DNA of 64,000 bases from Schizochytrium sp. CCTCC M209059 (taxonomy: Eukaryota > Sar > Bigyra > Thraustochytrida > Thraustochytriidae): the NCBI GenBank assembly GCA_000818945.1, contig KN805376.1:171073-235072 (forward strand), written 5' to 3'. The translations under genes were made by a program, and so were the position numbers. Below are positions 9,857-19,512 of the stretch, piece by piece. Position 1 is the first letter of the stretch. The number at the start of each line of letters is the position of its first letter. The notes beneath the pieces are model-generated. The model was given only the letters and a program-made list of their open reading frames with translations, did no database searches and was not told the DNA's origin.

Positions 9857-9884
9857 GACCGACCGACCAACCGACCGACCGACC
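9857..9884. repeat. (GACC)n tetranucleotide repeat upstream of the EF-hand gene
   Basis: Six to seven GACC units with one imperfect copy, about 110 bases upstream of the minus-strand ATG at 9749. It would be translated only if an upstream non-ATG start were used, which I consider unlikely. Confidence 0.85.
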
Positions 9885-10887
9885 CCGCGAGAAGCGCTGG
9901 GTGTGGCTGGCTGGCTGCCTGTTATTCACGATTTGCTGCTCGACCTGGCCGGCACGTGCGCGCGCGTGCCGCTCTTACCCTTTTATTACCGCAAACTCTA
10001 GGACCATTCGGCGCCGCGAGCCTCGCGAGCCCCGTCCATTCTGCCCTTTTCCCCGGCCCATTCTCCACTTGCGTGCCCCCGCACACACTGCGCTAAACGC
10101 GCCCGCCACACTGCGCGCACAAGCGCCGCGCGCGTGCACACGCGCAGTGCACACCCGCACACAAACAACCACGACGGCCTATACTCTACAGTACACACCG
10201 CGACTTTGACTGTATGCCCAACTATAGACCCCAGTATAACTTCCACGCCAACTGGGGCCTCGTCGTACCGGCCTCGCTCAAGGACGGTCGAAGCGCGTTG
10301 CGCACGCCGCGGCGCGGGCGCAGAGTAGGTTCCTCGTACGTTCTGTATCTGTTCCGCGTAGAGTCTCCGGAAGAGAGAGAGAGAGAGAGAGAGAAAGAGG
10401 AGGGAGATGAAAGAGGCAGGCAGGCAGAGCGGGACCGAGGCGAGGCGGCCGGGCGGCGCGGACGCGGAGGCCGAGCCCGCGCGGCGGGAGGCGGGGAGCA
10501 GACGGCGCGCGGGGCGCGCGGGAGGGAGGTTCGGGCGAAGCGTCGCGGCGTGGCTGGCGCGCTTTGGGTTTAGGTTCGGTCAGCCGGGACAGCGCGCGCG
10601 AAAGAGCGCGGGCGGGGGTTCATTGCAGTCAATTCACAAGTTTCCGATCCTGCTGCGCACGCAGGAAAGCGAGCGAGCGAGCGAGCGAGCGCACGGAGAT
10701 CGAGCATAGGAAGCGTGTAGGTATACGGGGAGTGGCCGGGCTTCCGTGTCGGAGCGCTGTATTGCTTTGCTGAGGTGCAACTTGACTTGACTTGCACAAA
10801 AAAAAAATTGGTGCACGTTCCGTAGCTGGCCAATTTGTACATTCCCCTCACTTCTTCTCTCGCAAATCCGACGGAAACAAGAAGGCA
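9885..10887. other. Divergent intergenic region between the EF-hand and Kelch-BTB genes
   Basis: About 1 kb of GC-rich sequence between two divergent start codons. It contains a GA microsatellite (about 10372-10394), a (GCGA)n run (about 10669-10691) that lies about 200 bases upstream of the Kelch-BTB ATG, and an A9 run at 10798. An ATG at 10214 opens a 40-codon frame ending at a GTACGT site (10336), but no convincing downstream exon was found. I see no supported gene. Confidence 0.5.
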
Positions 10888-13194
10888 ATGCAACAAGCTG
10901 GAAAGGGAATCGATGCGGTGCCATCAAATGTGCCCACCACCAATACCGCTACCCTAAGGCATCAAGGCTCCTCATCCTCGTCATCCTCGTCATCCTCGTC
11001 GTCGCAAAGACAGCATGGGCTGGATCAGCAACAGCAGCAGCAGCAACAGCAACAGCAGCAGCAGGAGCAGCCACCGCCGCCTCCAGTACCTCAAAACACT
11101 GCGCAGAATCTCGCTGGAGAATCTGCTGTGGCGTCTGCAGCAACAAGTTCACGATCTTCTCGACCGGTGACACAAGCTGACGCCAGGTCTGCGTCAAATA
11201 CTCTCGCAGCCATGAGTAACAGACTCGTTGCTGACACTTTATCGCTCGAGTCTCTTCAGCAGCGTCTGCAGTTGGAAGGCCCGATCTTGACTGCTCAAAT
11301 CTCGCGAGTTTCCTCGCGAGGCACGCTCGACCCTCCGCCGGCTCAACCAGGGCTTCCCGCTGCTGCGCTCATGCAGGCTCAGGCTACTCTGCTAAACCAC
11401 GGACAGGCGCGGGGTCAAGGGCAGGGGCAGGGGCAGGATGAACAACAGGGACAGGGACAAGGACATGCACAGGCACAGGCACTGCCACAGGTTCAGGGAC
11501 AGGAACAGAGTCAATTACATGGTCAGAATGTAAGCCAAGTGCAAAATCTGAGTCAAAGCCAAGGCCAAGGTAACATCAGCCAAGGCCAAGGGCAAACGAC
11601 TGACACAGACACGGGCGCTGGTCCGGAAGCCAGCGCCATTGCCAGCGCGGACATGAATGGCAGTGTAATGGCCCGGAGGAGCTGGCGCAGGCTTCCTTGC
11701 GTGGGTGACACTCCAGGCCCGCGGAGCGGCGCGGCTTCTGTCGTGCTCGGATCAAAACTCTATGTCTTTGGCGGATATGGCGGCGAAAAACGTCTCGATG
11801 ACTTTTACGAGTACTGCTTTATCTCGCGCGTCTGGCGCAGAATCGAACTGGACGAACCGAGGGCACAGACGCCGGGCCCACGAGAAAACAATGGGTTTGT
11901 AACGTTTGGCAAATGCCTCTACCTCTTTGGTGGCTACAATGGCTATAATTGGCTCAATGACACATGGGAGTTCAATACCGAACTTCGAAGTTGGCGTCTC
12001 ATCGTGGCAACAGGCACAATCCCCTCTCATCGCTTCGGCTTTGTCTCAGTCACATACGAAAACAAGCTCATCCTCTTTGGAGGCTACAATGGTACGACCT
12101 GGCTCAATGACATTTATGCCTTGGATCTAGCGACTGCAAGATGGACCCAAGTCGAGCCTGTCGGCCTCGTGCCTTCTCGACGAAGCTGCCCTGCGTGGGT
12201 GCAAAGACGGCATAGCATCTTTATGTTTGGTGGCTATGATGGTGTCGAACGCAAAAATGACCTTTGGGAATTTCGAATTCGAGAATCTCGCTGGGTCGAA
12301 ATTAAAACCGCCGACGAAGGCTATCGGCCAATTGGAAGGTACTTTCACGCATGCGGAATCTATGGCGATCTCTTTTACGTCTTCGGTGGTTACCAAGGAG
12401 CGCAGCGGCTAAATGACATGCACCAATTTTCCTTCACAACGAGGACGTGGCGTCAGCTCAAAATCACGGGCGAGGTGCCCAGCGGAAGATCAAGTCTTGT
12501 GGCGCACGTGTACGAGAATTCCTTTTTCGTTTTTGGAGGCTATAATGGCCGCATCGTGCTCAACGACTTCTTCGAGTTCCCCTTTCTAAGCATTAATGTG
12601 GAACCTCCTCGACTGACGAGTGACCTCGCGAAACTCATCGACCACGAGCTATTTAGCGATGTGACCTTCATGGTCGAGAATCGCCCTGTGCGGGCCGTGC
12701 GCGCACTCTTGGCTGCACGTTCGGAACATTTTCGCGCGCTGCTTTTCGGCGGCATGCGCGAGGACTTGGCAAAGGTGATCGAGCTTCCCGACATTCAATA
12801 CGACGTCTTTCGTGCTGTTGTTGAATACCTGTACACTGACGCCGTCGAGGTCACGCCAGAGCTTGCGGTACCGCTCCTCGTGGCTTCGGAGCGCTACATT
12901 TTGCCTCGTTTAAAAAGTCTATGCGAGGTTGCCATCTTCAAGAGCATCACGCCAGCTAATTGCGTGCAGATCTTGCTGCAAGCATACATGTATAATGCCG
13001 ACTCCCTCAAGAACATTTGCCTCGATTTTATCGTGGACAACATTGTAGCGCTGCGCGCGACATCAGAATTTCAGGAGCTAAAGCAGGAGCCGGAGCTTTT
13101 GATGGAAATTATTATGCGAAGCTCAGGTTTGTCACTAGGTGCAGGGGCCGACTCCGAGTCTGTTGGCATGTCCGCGGCGTTGCATCAATTTTAG
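10888..13194 (+). CDS. Kelch-repeat / BTB-BACK protein (LZTR1-like) with Q-rich N-terminus
   Basis: This is a 768-residue protein starting at the first ATG; the frame runs 32 codons further upstream from a TTG. The N-terminal 250 residues are low complexity: poly-Ser, poly-Gln and a long Gly-Gln/Ser-Gln region. Six Kelch blades follow (about 275-570), each with the signature hydrophobic-FGGYxG and a Trp further on. A BTB/POZ domain (about 584-690) begins with the ELFSDV motif and is followed by a BACK-like helical tail. Kelch-then-BTB order is that of LZTR1-type proteins, which act as substrate adaptors for cullin-3 ubiquitin ligases. The role as a CUL3 adaptor is inferred from the family; the substrate is unknown. 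The Q-rich segment could be prion-like or regulatory. Confidence 0.85.
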   Translation: MQQAGKGIDAVPSNVPTTNTATLRHQGSSSSSSSSSSSSQRQHGLDQQQQQQQQQQQQQEQPPPPPVPQNTAQNLAGESAVASAATSSRSSRPVTQADARSASNTLAAMSNRLVADTLSLESLQQRLQLEGPILTAQISRVSSRGTLDPPPAQPGLPAAALMQAQATLLNHGQARGQGQGQGQDEQQGQGQGHAQAQALPQVQGQEQSQLHGQNVSQVQNLSQSQGQGNISQGQGQTTDTDTGAGPEASAIASADMNGSVMARRSWRRLPCVGDTPGPRSGAASVVLGSKLYVFGGYGGEKRLDDFYEYCFISRVWRRIELDEPRAQTPGPRENNGFVTFGKCLYLFGGYNGYNWLNDTWEFNTELRSWRLIVATGTIPSHRFGFVSVTYENKLILFGGYNGTTWLNDIYALDLATARWTQVEPVGLVPSRRSCPAWVQRRHSIFMFGGYDGVERKNDLWEFRIRESRWVEIKTADEGYRPIGRYFHACGIYGDLFYVFGGYQGAQRLNDMHQFSFTTRTWRQLKITGEVPSGRSSLVAHVYENSFFVFGGYNGRIVLNDFFEFPFLSINVEPPRLTSDLAKLIDHELFSDVTFMVENRPVRAVRALLAARSEHFRALLFGGMREDLAKVIELPDIQYDVFRAVVEYLYTDAVEVTPELAVPLLVASERYILPRLKSLCEVAIFKSITPANCVQILLQAYMYNADSLKNICLDFIVDNIVALRATSEFQELKQEPELLMEIIMRSSGLSLGAGADSESVGMSAALHQF

Positions 13195-13216
13195 ACTTCA
13201 CAAACAAAAGAACTAG

Positions 13217-13222
13217 AATAAA
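13217..13222 (+). terminator. Candidate poly(A) signal of the Kelch-BTB gene
   Basis: AATAAA lies 23 bases after the TAG of the Kelch-BTB gene and is followed within 25 bases by an A-rich run. The position is plausible for a polyadenylation signal, but the motif alone is weak evidence in an unknown protist. Confidence 0.35.
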
Positions 13223-13354
13223 AGTAGGAGAATTGCTGATTTAAAAAAAAAGAAAAAAAAGAGGTTGCCAACGGAGCAAAAGAGAAGGAAGAAGGTTACG
13301 TTTTGCAGCGTACTCTGCGGTAAAGATCAGGTTCGAGAGCTGCTCAAGCGTGAA

Positions 13355-13402
13355 CACAGAAAAAGACTGTAATGTGAGCACGGAAAAAGGCTGCAATGTA
13401 AG
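13355..13402. repeat. Two imperfect 24-base direct repeats in a convergent intergenic gap
   Basis: Two adjacent copies (13355-13378 and 13379-13402) differ at about four positions; each has the form CACxGAAAAAGxCTGxAATGTxAGC. The enclosing gap 13195-13578, between the convergent Kelch-BTB and PKA-R genes, otherwise shows nothing. Confidence 0.8.
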
Positions 13403-13578
13403 CATGGAGACATTCTCGTAGTGCATGTTGTTTCGATGACGACGATGCTCCGGGACGGGCAGGATCGACTCATATCCTTATGCGTGCACGAATAAGTCAC
13501 GTGCGGTTTCACCAAGAGAGCGAAAGAAAAGGTACCAGGAAAGTTAAAGAGAGGGGATACATTGAACATTTACTTTCT

Positions 13579-14775
13579 CTAGGCAATGAGATAGTTCGAG
13601 TAGGCCTCCATGTTGCGGGAGAGGATATCGGAGAGCGGGCCGAGCACGCGTTGGAAGACCTTGCGATGCACAGTCAAGACCTTGACAGAGTCAGACTCTG
13701 CAATGACTGTCGCCTGACGCTTCTTCGAGGTAAGAAGAGCAATTTCTCCAAAGTAGTCTCCCTCCTTAAGGTTGGAAATGAACTTGCCGCCCTTCTCGAC
13801 ACGCACAGTGCCGCTCTCGATAATGTAGAACTCATCACCATTGTCACCCTCATTGACAATGACCATGTTCTTGTCAAAGGTGCGCGGGCGCAGCGCATCG
13901 GCAAGCACGAGGCGCTCATGGGGCGCCATCTCCGAGAGAATGGGGACCTTTTCGAGAAAGGCAGTGTATCGTTCGCGCTTTTTGATGGCAGAGCCCATGA
14001 CGATGACCTTGAAGGTCATCTGGTCAAGGCGCCATACCTCGCACGCCTCAAGCGACTTGACCGTCGCGGCGCGGGGTGCATTGTACATGAGCGCGAGCTC
14101 GCCAAATCCGTCACCAGCGCCGTACACCAGGTCGAGCTTGACCTCGTCCTTGTAGACTGCCGCGGATCCCTTGCCCAGAACGTAGTAGTGCTCGGCCTCA
14201 AGGTCACCCTGGGAGATGATCTCAGTGTCGGCGTCAAAGGTGACCTTTTCGAAAGCATCGACAATCCGGCTCACCTCAGCAGGCTCGAGGTGCGAGCACA
14301 GCACACTCTCTGACATGATTTTGGTCAAGGTTTCCTTATCTTCGTCGCACTTGTCGAACTTGACCTCCTTGACCTCCGCGTTCATGTCGAGGACGCCGGC
14401 GGACACGGACACGCGACGACCCGTAGGACGCTGCTTGGCGGGAACCTGCGGCAGCTCGTCAACGTAGTCGTCGTCGTCATCATCATCCTCGTCAGTTTCC
14501 TCATAGTATTCCTTCTCCTCGGTCTCAGCATTTTCCGTCGCGCCAGACGAGGCGGCGCCATTCGTGTTTGCTTTGCTCGCCTTATCGGCGACCTTGCAGA
14601 ACCCGGTCGTCTCTTCAGGGAAGTTGTCGAGCAGGTACTCGACCATAAAGGAGACTGGGTTCTCTGGCTTTTCCATGAGCAGGTGCTCGACGATCTTGAC
14701 AAAGAGGCTGTTCACCCCCTTCTCTGCGAGGTAGTCCTGCAGCTCCTTTTGCACGGCGCTCTCTGCGGCCGACAT
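13579..14775 (-). CDS. cAMP-dependent protein kinase regulatory subunit
   Basis: This 398-residue protein inhibits the PKA catalytic subunit until cAMP binds. An N-terminal dimerisation/docking helix pair (about 10-52) resembles RI/RII subunits. An acidic linker (about 87-107) precedes the inhibitor site RRVSV (120-124), which has a phosphorylatable Ser as in type II subunits. Two cyclic-nucleotide-binding domains follow. Domain A has the phosphate-binding cassette with FGELAL (224-229) and Arg235; domain B has FGEIAL (342-347) and Arg353. Both key Glu/Arg pairs are intact, so cAMP binding at both sites is expected. The ATG at 14773-14775 is the first in frame. The gene is divergent from DAW1. 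PKA regulates flagellar motility in many eukaryotes, but that link is inference here. Confidence 0.95.
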   Translation of the reverse strand: MSAAESAVQKELQDYLAEKGVNSLFVKIVEHLLMEKPENPVSFMVEYLLDNFPEETTGFCKVADKASKANTNGAASSGATENAETEEKEYYEETDEDDDDDDDYVDELPQVPAKQRPTGRRVSVSAGVLDMNAEVKEVKFDKCDEDKETLTKIMSESVLCSHLEPAEVSRIVDAFEKVTFDADTEIISQGDLEAEHYYVLGKGSAAVYKDEVKLDLVYGAGDGFGELALMYNAPRAATVKSLEACEVWRLDQMTFKVIVMGSAIKKRERYTAFLEKVPILSEMAPHERLVLADALRPRTFDKNMVIVNEGDNGDEFYIIESGTVRVEKGGKFISNLKEGDYFGEIALLTSKKRQATVIAESDSVKVLTVHRKVFQRVLGPLSDILSRNMEAYSNYLIA

Positions 14776-14987
14776 TATGTCCGGTTCCGTTGTCTATGGA
14801 CTGTCCTCGCGCGTCTCGTTCACCAGCCGACAAAGTCTTTGCTTGCCCTGCTGTGCCGTTGCCGGGGCTACCGGTTCTGCGCTGCACGAGTTTCGAGAGC
14901 GCTGCGCTGCTCCGCAGAGCGACGCCGAGACCAGCCACGTGCAGCAGCCGAGCGGAGCGTGCGAAGGACGTCTTCGAGCGGATTTGG

Positions 14988-15027
14988 CCTTTCTGCCTTT
15001 CTGTCTTTCTGCCTTTCTGCCTTTCTG
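14988..15027. repeat. Five tandem copies of the octamer CCTTTCTG (one variant)
   Basis: Copies start at 14988, 14996, 15004 (TCTTTCTG), 15012 and 15020. The array lies about 210-250 bases upstream of the PKA-R start codon on the minus strand, where it reads as CAGAAAGG. Confidence 0.95.
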
Positions 15028-15898
15028 CTTGCCTGCACCCGGTAAAATTGAGCTCACGAGCAGCACACCAATTAATTAGGCCATGTAAGGGCCAGCGCGG
15101 ATGGACCTGTCCGTTACATTTTTTTTTCTCCAAGTTTCTTGCGCCTGATGACACAAGCAACTCTGAAAGTGTTGTTTGCGTTTAATGTTCGTCAAGACCC
15201 AAGGAGCGTGCATCGGTGAGGGGAGTAGGTTGTTTGTAAGTGAGAAATCGGCGAGTCTTCATCCTGCCAAGCCAAGTTGGCGGCATGCCCACCATCAAAG
15301 ATTGGCACGTCTAACGAACTAACATGAGACATAAGAAAGTATGAGTAAAGGATGATGGATCTATCGTTCAAAGCAAGTGACGTAGTCTCGCCCTGTGGCA
15401 TGCCGTGGCGGCGCGGGATTTGTTGCCCTTTATCTTCGTATTCGCAATTTACAGGCAGGCTTAGTAGTTGAGCCTAGGGAGAAGTCATAGTACTTGCAAA
15501 ATGAAACGGCGGCTCGCTCGTTTTATAACAAGAGCTCGCTACATACTACACTTGGCATACTGCATGCTTTTGCGCTGCGCTGTAGGCTAACAGTAAGACA
15601 AATGCCTAATAGGGAAACGGTCATCTTTCGGCGACCCTGGGCTGAGATGAGAGCGCGGCAAGACAGTGAGTGCCTGAGCTTTGCGAGCCATTGAGAAGAA
15701 GAAAAAGGGCCGAGGCCACGCGAAGTGGCATAACATCAAATATATATCGGTCACGCGACGCGAGAGCCGTGCTGATTCGCACAGCGACGGGAAAACACAG
15801 CACGTACGGACGTGCGTGCGTGCGTGCGTGCGGGCGTGCGTGCGTGGCGCTCATTGAGACGAGACAAAAAGCCTCGACGAAGCCGGGTCGCTCTCAAG
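15028..15898. other. Divergent intergenic region between PKA-R and DAW1
   Basis: No gene is supported. A T9 run lies at 15119-15127. A (CGTG)n tetranucleotide array at about 15811-15846 lies about 55 bases before the DAW1 ATG. The part from 15180 to 15700 is less GC-rich than the flanks, and I see no RNA gene in it. Confidence 0.55.
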
Positions 15899-17152
15899 AT
15901 GAAGTTGAAGCGTTTCCTGCTCCGATACTACCCGCCAGGCATCGTGCTCGAGTATGAGAGGCGCGATGGCACACGGGGCTCCAAGGAGATCGACCTCTTG
16001 CGGCTTACCCCCGAGACGGACGTAGAGGTTCTGGTGAACCAAATTGTGTACGAAGAGCCCCTCATTAGTGCAAATCGTAAGCCGCAGCTGCGCAAACTTA
16101 TCTACAAGCTGATGGAAAAGCTCGACCAAAACGAGAACCACGACTTTTATCTGTTCAAGATCTTGCGCGCACACATTCTCCCGTTGACAAATTGCGCCTT
16201 CAACAAGGCAGGCGATCGATTTATTACAGGTAGCTACGATCGAACATGCAAGGTCTGGGATACGCAAACCGGCGACGAGCAGCTCACCTTGGAAGGTCAC
16301 AAGAATGTAGTGTACGCTATTGCGTTCAATAATCCTTACGGAGACAAGATCATTACCGGTTCCTTTGACAAGACTTGCAAGCTGTGGAACAGTACCACAG
16401 GCCAACTTTATCACACCTTCCGTGGCCACTCCACCGAGATTGTCTGCCTTTCATTTGACCCGAGTAGCTCCATTGTGGCCACGGGCTCCATGGATAACAC
16501 AGCCAAACTTTGGGACGTCGAGACCGGAGCCGAGCTGCACACTTTGCGCGGTCACTCGGCAGAAATTGTCAGCCTCAACTTTAACACTTTTGGCGACAAG
16601 ATCATCACGGGCTCCTTTGATCACTCGGTCAAGGTCTGGGATGTTCGCAGCGGCAAGTGCATCCATACCATGCAAGGTCACCACGGCGAGATCTCGAGCA
16701 CCCAGTTTAACTACGCTGGCGACCTTTGCGTGTCGGGTTCCATCGACCGTTCGGTCAAGCTGTGGGACATTGCCTCGGGCCAATGCGTGCAGACGCTGCG
16801 TGGGCACAACGACGAAATTCTGGACGTTTGCTTCAACTCGAATGGAAACAAATTGGTGACCGCCTCAGCAGACGGCACTTCGCGCTGCTACAACGTCATG
16901 ACTGGCGCCTGCCAGGCCATTCTTATTGGCCATGAAGGAGAAATCTCAAAGGTGACTTTTAACCCTCAGGGTTCTAAGATTCTCACGGCGAGTTCGGACA
17001 AGAGCGCTCGCGTCTGGGATGTCGAGACGGGTGACTGCCTCCAGGTCTTGGACGGTCACACGGATGAAATCTTCAGCTGCGCCTTTAACTACACGGGTGA
17101 CACCATTATCACCGGCTCCAAGGACAACACTTGCAGAATTTGGAAGTGCTAA
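15899..17152 (+). CDS. DAW1: Outer-row dynein assembly factor 16 (DAW1/ODA16/WDR69)
   Basis: This is a 417-residue WD40 protein, nearly the same length as human DAW1 (415). An N-terminal helical module (about 1-85, MKLKRFLLRYYPPGI start) typical of ODA16 precedes eight WD repeats. These carry regular GHxxEI and S-D-x-T/S-x-K-x-W-D motifs up to the final IWKC. ODA16 is the cargo adaptor that links outer-arm dynein to the IFT-B protein IFT46 for transport into the flagellum. Its presence shows that the organism builds motile flagella with outer arms. The ATG at 15899 was chosen because homology begins there; 29 further upstream codons are low complexity CGTG repeat and lack homology. A TAGGCCTA palindrome begins 5 bases after the stop. 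Confidence 0.95.
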   Translation: MKLKRFLLRYYPPGIVLEYERRDGTRGSKEIDLLRLTPETDVEVLVNQIVYEEPLISANRKPQLRKLIYKLMEKLDQNENHDFYLFKILRAHILPLTNCAFNKAGDRFITGSYDRTCKVWDTQTGDEQLTLEGHKNVVYAIAFNNPYGDKIITGSFDKTCKLWNSTTGQLYHTFRGHSTEIVCLSFDPSSSIVATGSMDNTAKLWDVETGAELHTLRGHSAEIVSLNFNTFGDKIITGSFDHSVKVWDVRSGKCIHTMQGHHGEISSTQFNYAGDLCVSGSIDRSVKLWDIASGQCVQTLRGHNDEILDVCFNSNGNKLVTASADGTSRCYNVMTGACQAILIGHEGEISKVTFNPQGSKILTASSDKSARVWDVETGDCLQVLDGHTDEIFSCAFNYTGDTIITGSKDNTCRIWKC

Positions 17153-17284
17153 GCAGTAGGCCTAGTAAACTTAACCATGTGGTGTACGTATACTCTTTTG
17201 ACTACAGAAGTTTCGGAAGAGAAGAAGCTGCCTTGTATTTATTGGAAAAAAATCCACAAAGAGGAAATATTTCTGCAAGGTGGG

Positions 17285-17290
17285 AATAAA
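17285..17290 (+). terminator. Candidate poly(A) signal downstream of DAW1
   Basis: AATAAA lies about 130 bases after the DAW1 stop and 11 bases before the end of the convergent H6PD-like CDS. It is plausible by position only. Confidence 0.25.
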
Positions 17291-17300
17291 ATGATTTCCT

Positions 17301-18866
17301 TTAAAGCTCATCGCGAGAAATTGCCTTTTCATCCTTGGAATCTGAAGCAAAGAGTTCCGCGCCGTGCTTGTACGCCTCGAGACGATGAGCTGCCTTTCCG
17401 GACTCAATCTCCTCAAGAAGCGGCGTCCAAACGCGCCAAGACTCGAGAACCTCGTCCAAACGCACAAAGTGCTCGCGAACACCTTCAAGGCCAGCGCGCA
17501 AAAGTACCTCGTAAGCAAACGGGCCATCAGGGGCCATTGCAACGCGACCGAAACCTTCAATGTCCTGAACCTCCCAGTCGGACGGCGCTTGAAAAGAGGG
17601 GAGTGCGCTCGAGGCCGCCACAAGAGCTCCCTTGGCGCCTGATGCTCCTGCAGGTCCCTGGAGATTGAAGATGAGAACCTCGCCATCATCAAAGTGCAGC
17701 TCCGTGTAGGCGCGACGAGTGCTGAGCGCCTTGCCCGATTTGAAATGGATGGGTACATTGTCAAGAACATCATTGGCGCCTTGGAGCTTGAGAACGACGT
17801 GTGCATACGTGGGCGTCGTGGATCGTTCCTCAAGAAGTGGTTCGTCCCACTTGGCGCGATCTTCGTTTACGTGGTCGTGGTAAGATGCATATTGGGCAAT
17901 GCGCGCGACTCTGTCCAATGAGGCCGCGGAAAGCTTTTCAAAGACGAGTTTGCGCGCGTCCGCTTCGGCAGCTCCAGCGAGGGAGGTATCGGCGTCCATA
18001 CCCAAGAGCGCTAGCATCATCATGAGGTGGTTCTGCATGGTGTCACGTAACACGCCGACCTCTTCATAAAACCCTGTGCGGCCCTTGCAATCCTCAGTCT
18101 CGAGCATGCCAATCTCTACACGTGTAACGCGGCGGTTCTTGCCAACAAAGTCCGGCAGGGAATTGGCTTTGACAAAGTCACGAATTCCATGCAAGCCTGA
18201 TTTACCCATGTAGTGATCGACCAAGAGGATCTCGTTCTTGTCGAGTGATTCGTACAGCGATGCAGCCAGTGACTCTGCAGAAGACGTGTCGACCCCGAAA
18301 GGCTTTTCCACAATAACGCGAAGCCAGGCATTCTTGCCTTGCGGCCGAAGGTGCTTGTTGATGTTGTCAGCGATGGGACCAAAGAACTTGGGTGGCACCG
18401 AAAGGTAAAGCAGTCGGCCGGCCTCGGTCTCACCTGAGGCGCGCATATCTTCGAGCATGCGCTCGCCCAGTGCTGCGTATTGTTCCTCGCTACGCAATTG
18501 AACGTATGAGGAGACGCGCGCGAGAAAAGCAGCCTTGGACTCTGGGCTCGTCGCGGTAATGTTGCTGATGAGAATTCGCTGGAGAATCGGGCTCGACTTG
18601 CTGGCGTCTTTGGTTGCCGCCGCGTAGACGAACATTTCATCACCGGTCTTGAGCCCAGCTTCATGGATATTGTAGAGACCTTGCCACAAGTACTTCTCTG
18701 CAAGGTTGCCTGTCGCTCCCAAGAGCACCACGTTGACTCGGCCCGCAGCGGTCGTCTGCAGGAGCAACGACACCACGAGTAGCCCAAGCAGCGCGAGTCG
18801 CATCGCCGCGGTCTTGCTTAAGGATGCTGCCGAGGCCGAGGCCTTGCGCTTGGCACCCGAGGTCAT
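17301..18866 (-). CDS. ER-luminal hexose-6-phosphate / glucose-6-phosphate dehydrogenase (H6PD-type)
   Basis: This enzyme oxidises glucose-6-phosphate to 6-phosphogluconolactone with reduction of NADP+. From the first ATG it is 521 residues; a second ATG at 18801-18803 gives 500 residues and a textbook signal peptide (MRLALLGLL start). The dinucleotide-binding motif GATGNLA (50-56), EKPFG and the active-site DHYMGK are present. The motif followed by KYLWQGLY and the phrase SVPP match animal H6PD more than cytosolic G6PD. The chain ends in RDEL, a KDEL-type ER-retrieval signal. The lactonase domain fused to animal H6PD is absent. ER-luminal NADPH supply is therefore the likely role. Confidence is high for the enzyme family and good for the ER location. 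Confidence 0.9.
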   Translation of the reverse strand: MTSGAKRKASASAASLSKTAAMRLALLGLLVVSLLLQTTAAGRVNVVLLGATGNLAEKYLWQGLYNIHEAGLKTGDEMFVYAAATKDASKSSPILQRILISNITATSPESKAAFLARVSSYVQLRSEEQYAALGERMLEDMRASGETEAGRLLYLSVPPKFFGPIADNINKHLRPQGKNAWLRVIVEKPFGVDTSSAESLAASLYESLDKNEILLVDHYMGKSGLHGIRDFVKANSLPDFVGKNRRVTRVEIGMLETEDCKGRTGFYEEVGVLRDTMQNHLMMMLALLGMDADTSLAGAAEADARKLVFEKLSAASLDRVARIAQYASYHDHVNEDRAKWDEPLLEERSTTPTYAHVVLKLQGANDVLDNVPIHFKSGKALSTRRAYTELHFDDGEVLIFNLQGPAGASGAKGALVAASSALPSFQAPSDWEVQDIEGFGRVAMAPDGPFAYEVLLRAGLEGVREHFVRLDEVLESWRVWTPLLEEIESGKAAHRLEAYKHGAELFASDSKDEKAISRDEL

Positions 18867-19512
18867 TTCTTGGCCAAGGTGTCTGTCTCTGTCTACCCGC
18901 TTCTCTCTCTGTTTGTGCTCTGCGCTATGATGAGCTAGTCTCTGTGCACGCACGCACGCTCGCAGTGCGCGCTGCGTCACAAGATCCGTATAGGTCTTCT
19001 ACTACGCGCGCTGGGAGCGTGAATCTGAATCCCCATTCTCTGTTCCTTTTCATTGCCATCCAAGAAGTTGATTGCCTTTTTCGCAATAACTTTTTCCGTC
19101 AGGGCCCTAAGAAACTCGAGAATATTTACCATGTATACTTAAAAAAGGATTGCGGAGGCCAGCGGCTTTGCAAAGGCGAGCATAGAGGCAAGGAGCTTGA
19201 GACATCAATATTTAAAGCTCGCTGACGAAGACGCTGAAGAACTGCAACCTCCGTAAAGTCAGTATTCGATTGCGTTTTCACTTTCACTTTTCCTCGAATG
19301 TAGAGGTCGCAACATACATGCAGAATCCAAAGAAACAAACCAATTTTCGATGAAGTTTGACAAAAAGTGTACGTGTCTGACATTGGAGCCTTCAGCGCGG
19401 TTTGCAACGTTTCATTCACTGCGAATTACTCGCGGTCACCAGCATAAAGCCAAAACAATAAAGCGATCTTCAACAAACGTCAAACTAAAAAGTCACGGGA
19501 ACTACATAACAA
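18867..19512. other. Intergenic, 646 bases; 5' flank of the H6PD-like gene
   Basis: No gene is supported. A short CACG/CGCA run lies at about 18946-18960. From about 19020 the sequence becomes AT-richer and contains the 3' flank of the next minus-strand gene. Short frames here lack any protein-like character. Confidence 0.55.

Noticed and set aside
9930..10200. GC-rich alternating CACAC/GCGCG sequence considered as a CpG-like promoter island
   Set aside because: The whole window is GC-rich and no specific core-promoter element stands out.
10214..10335. ATG plus 40 codons ending at a GTACGT donor upstream of the Kelch-BTB gene
   Set aside because: The only acceptors downstream lead into GCGA-repeat peptide or stops, giving no credible protein. 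RNA-seq reads over 10336 would revive it.
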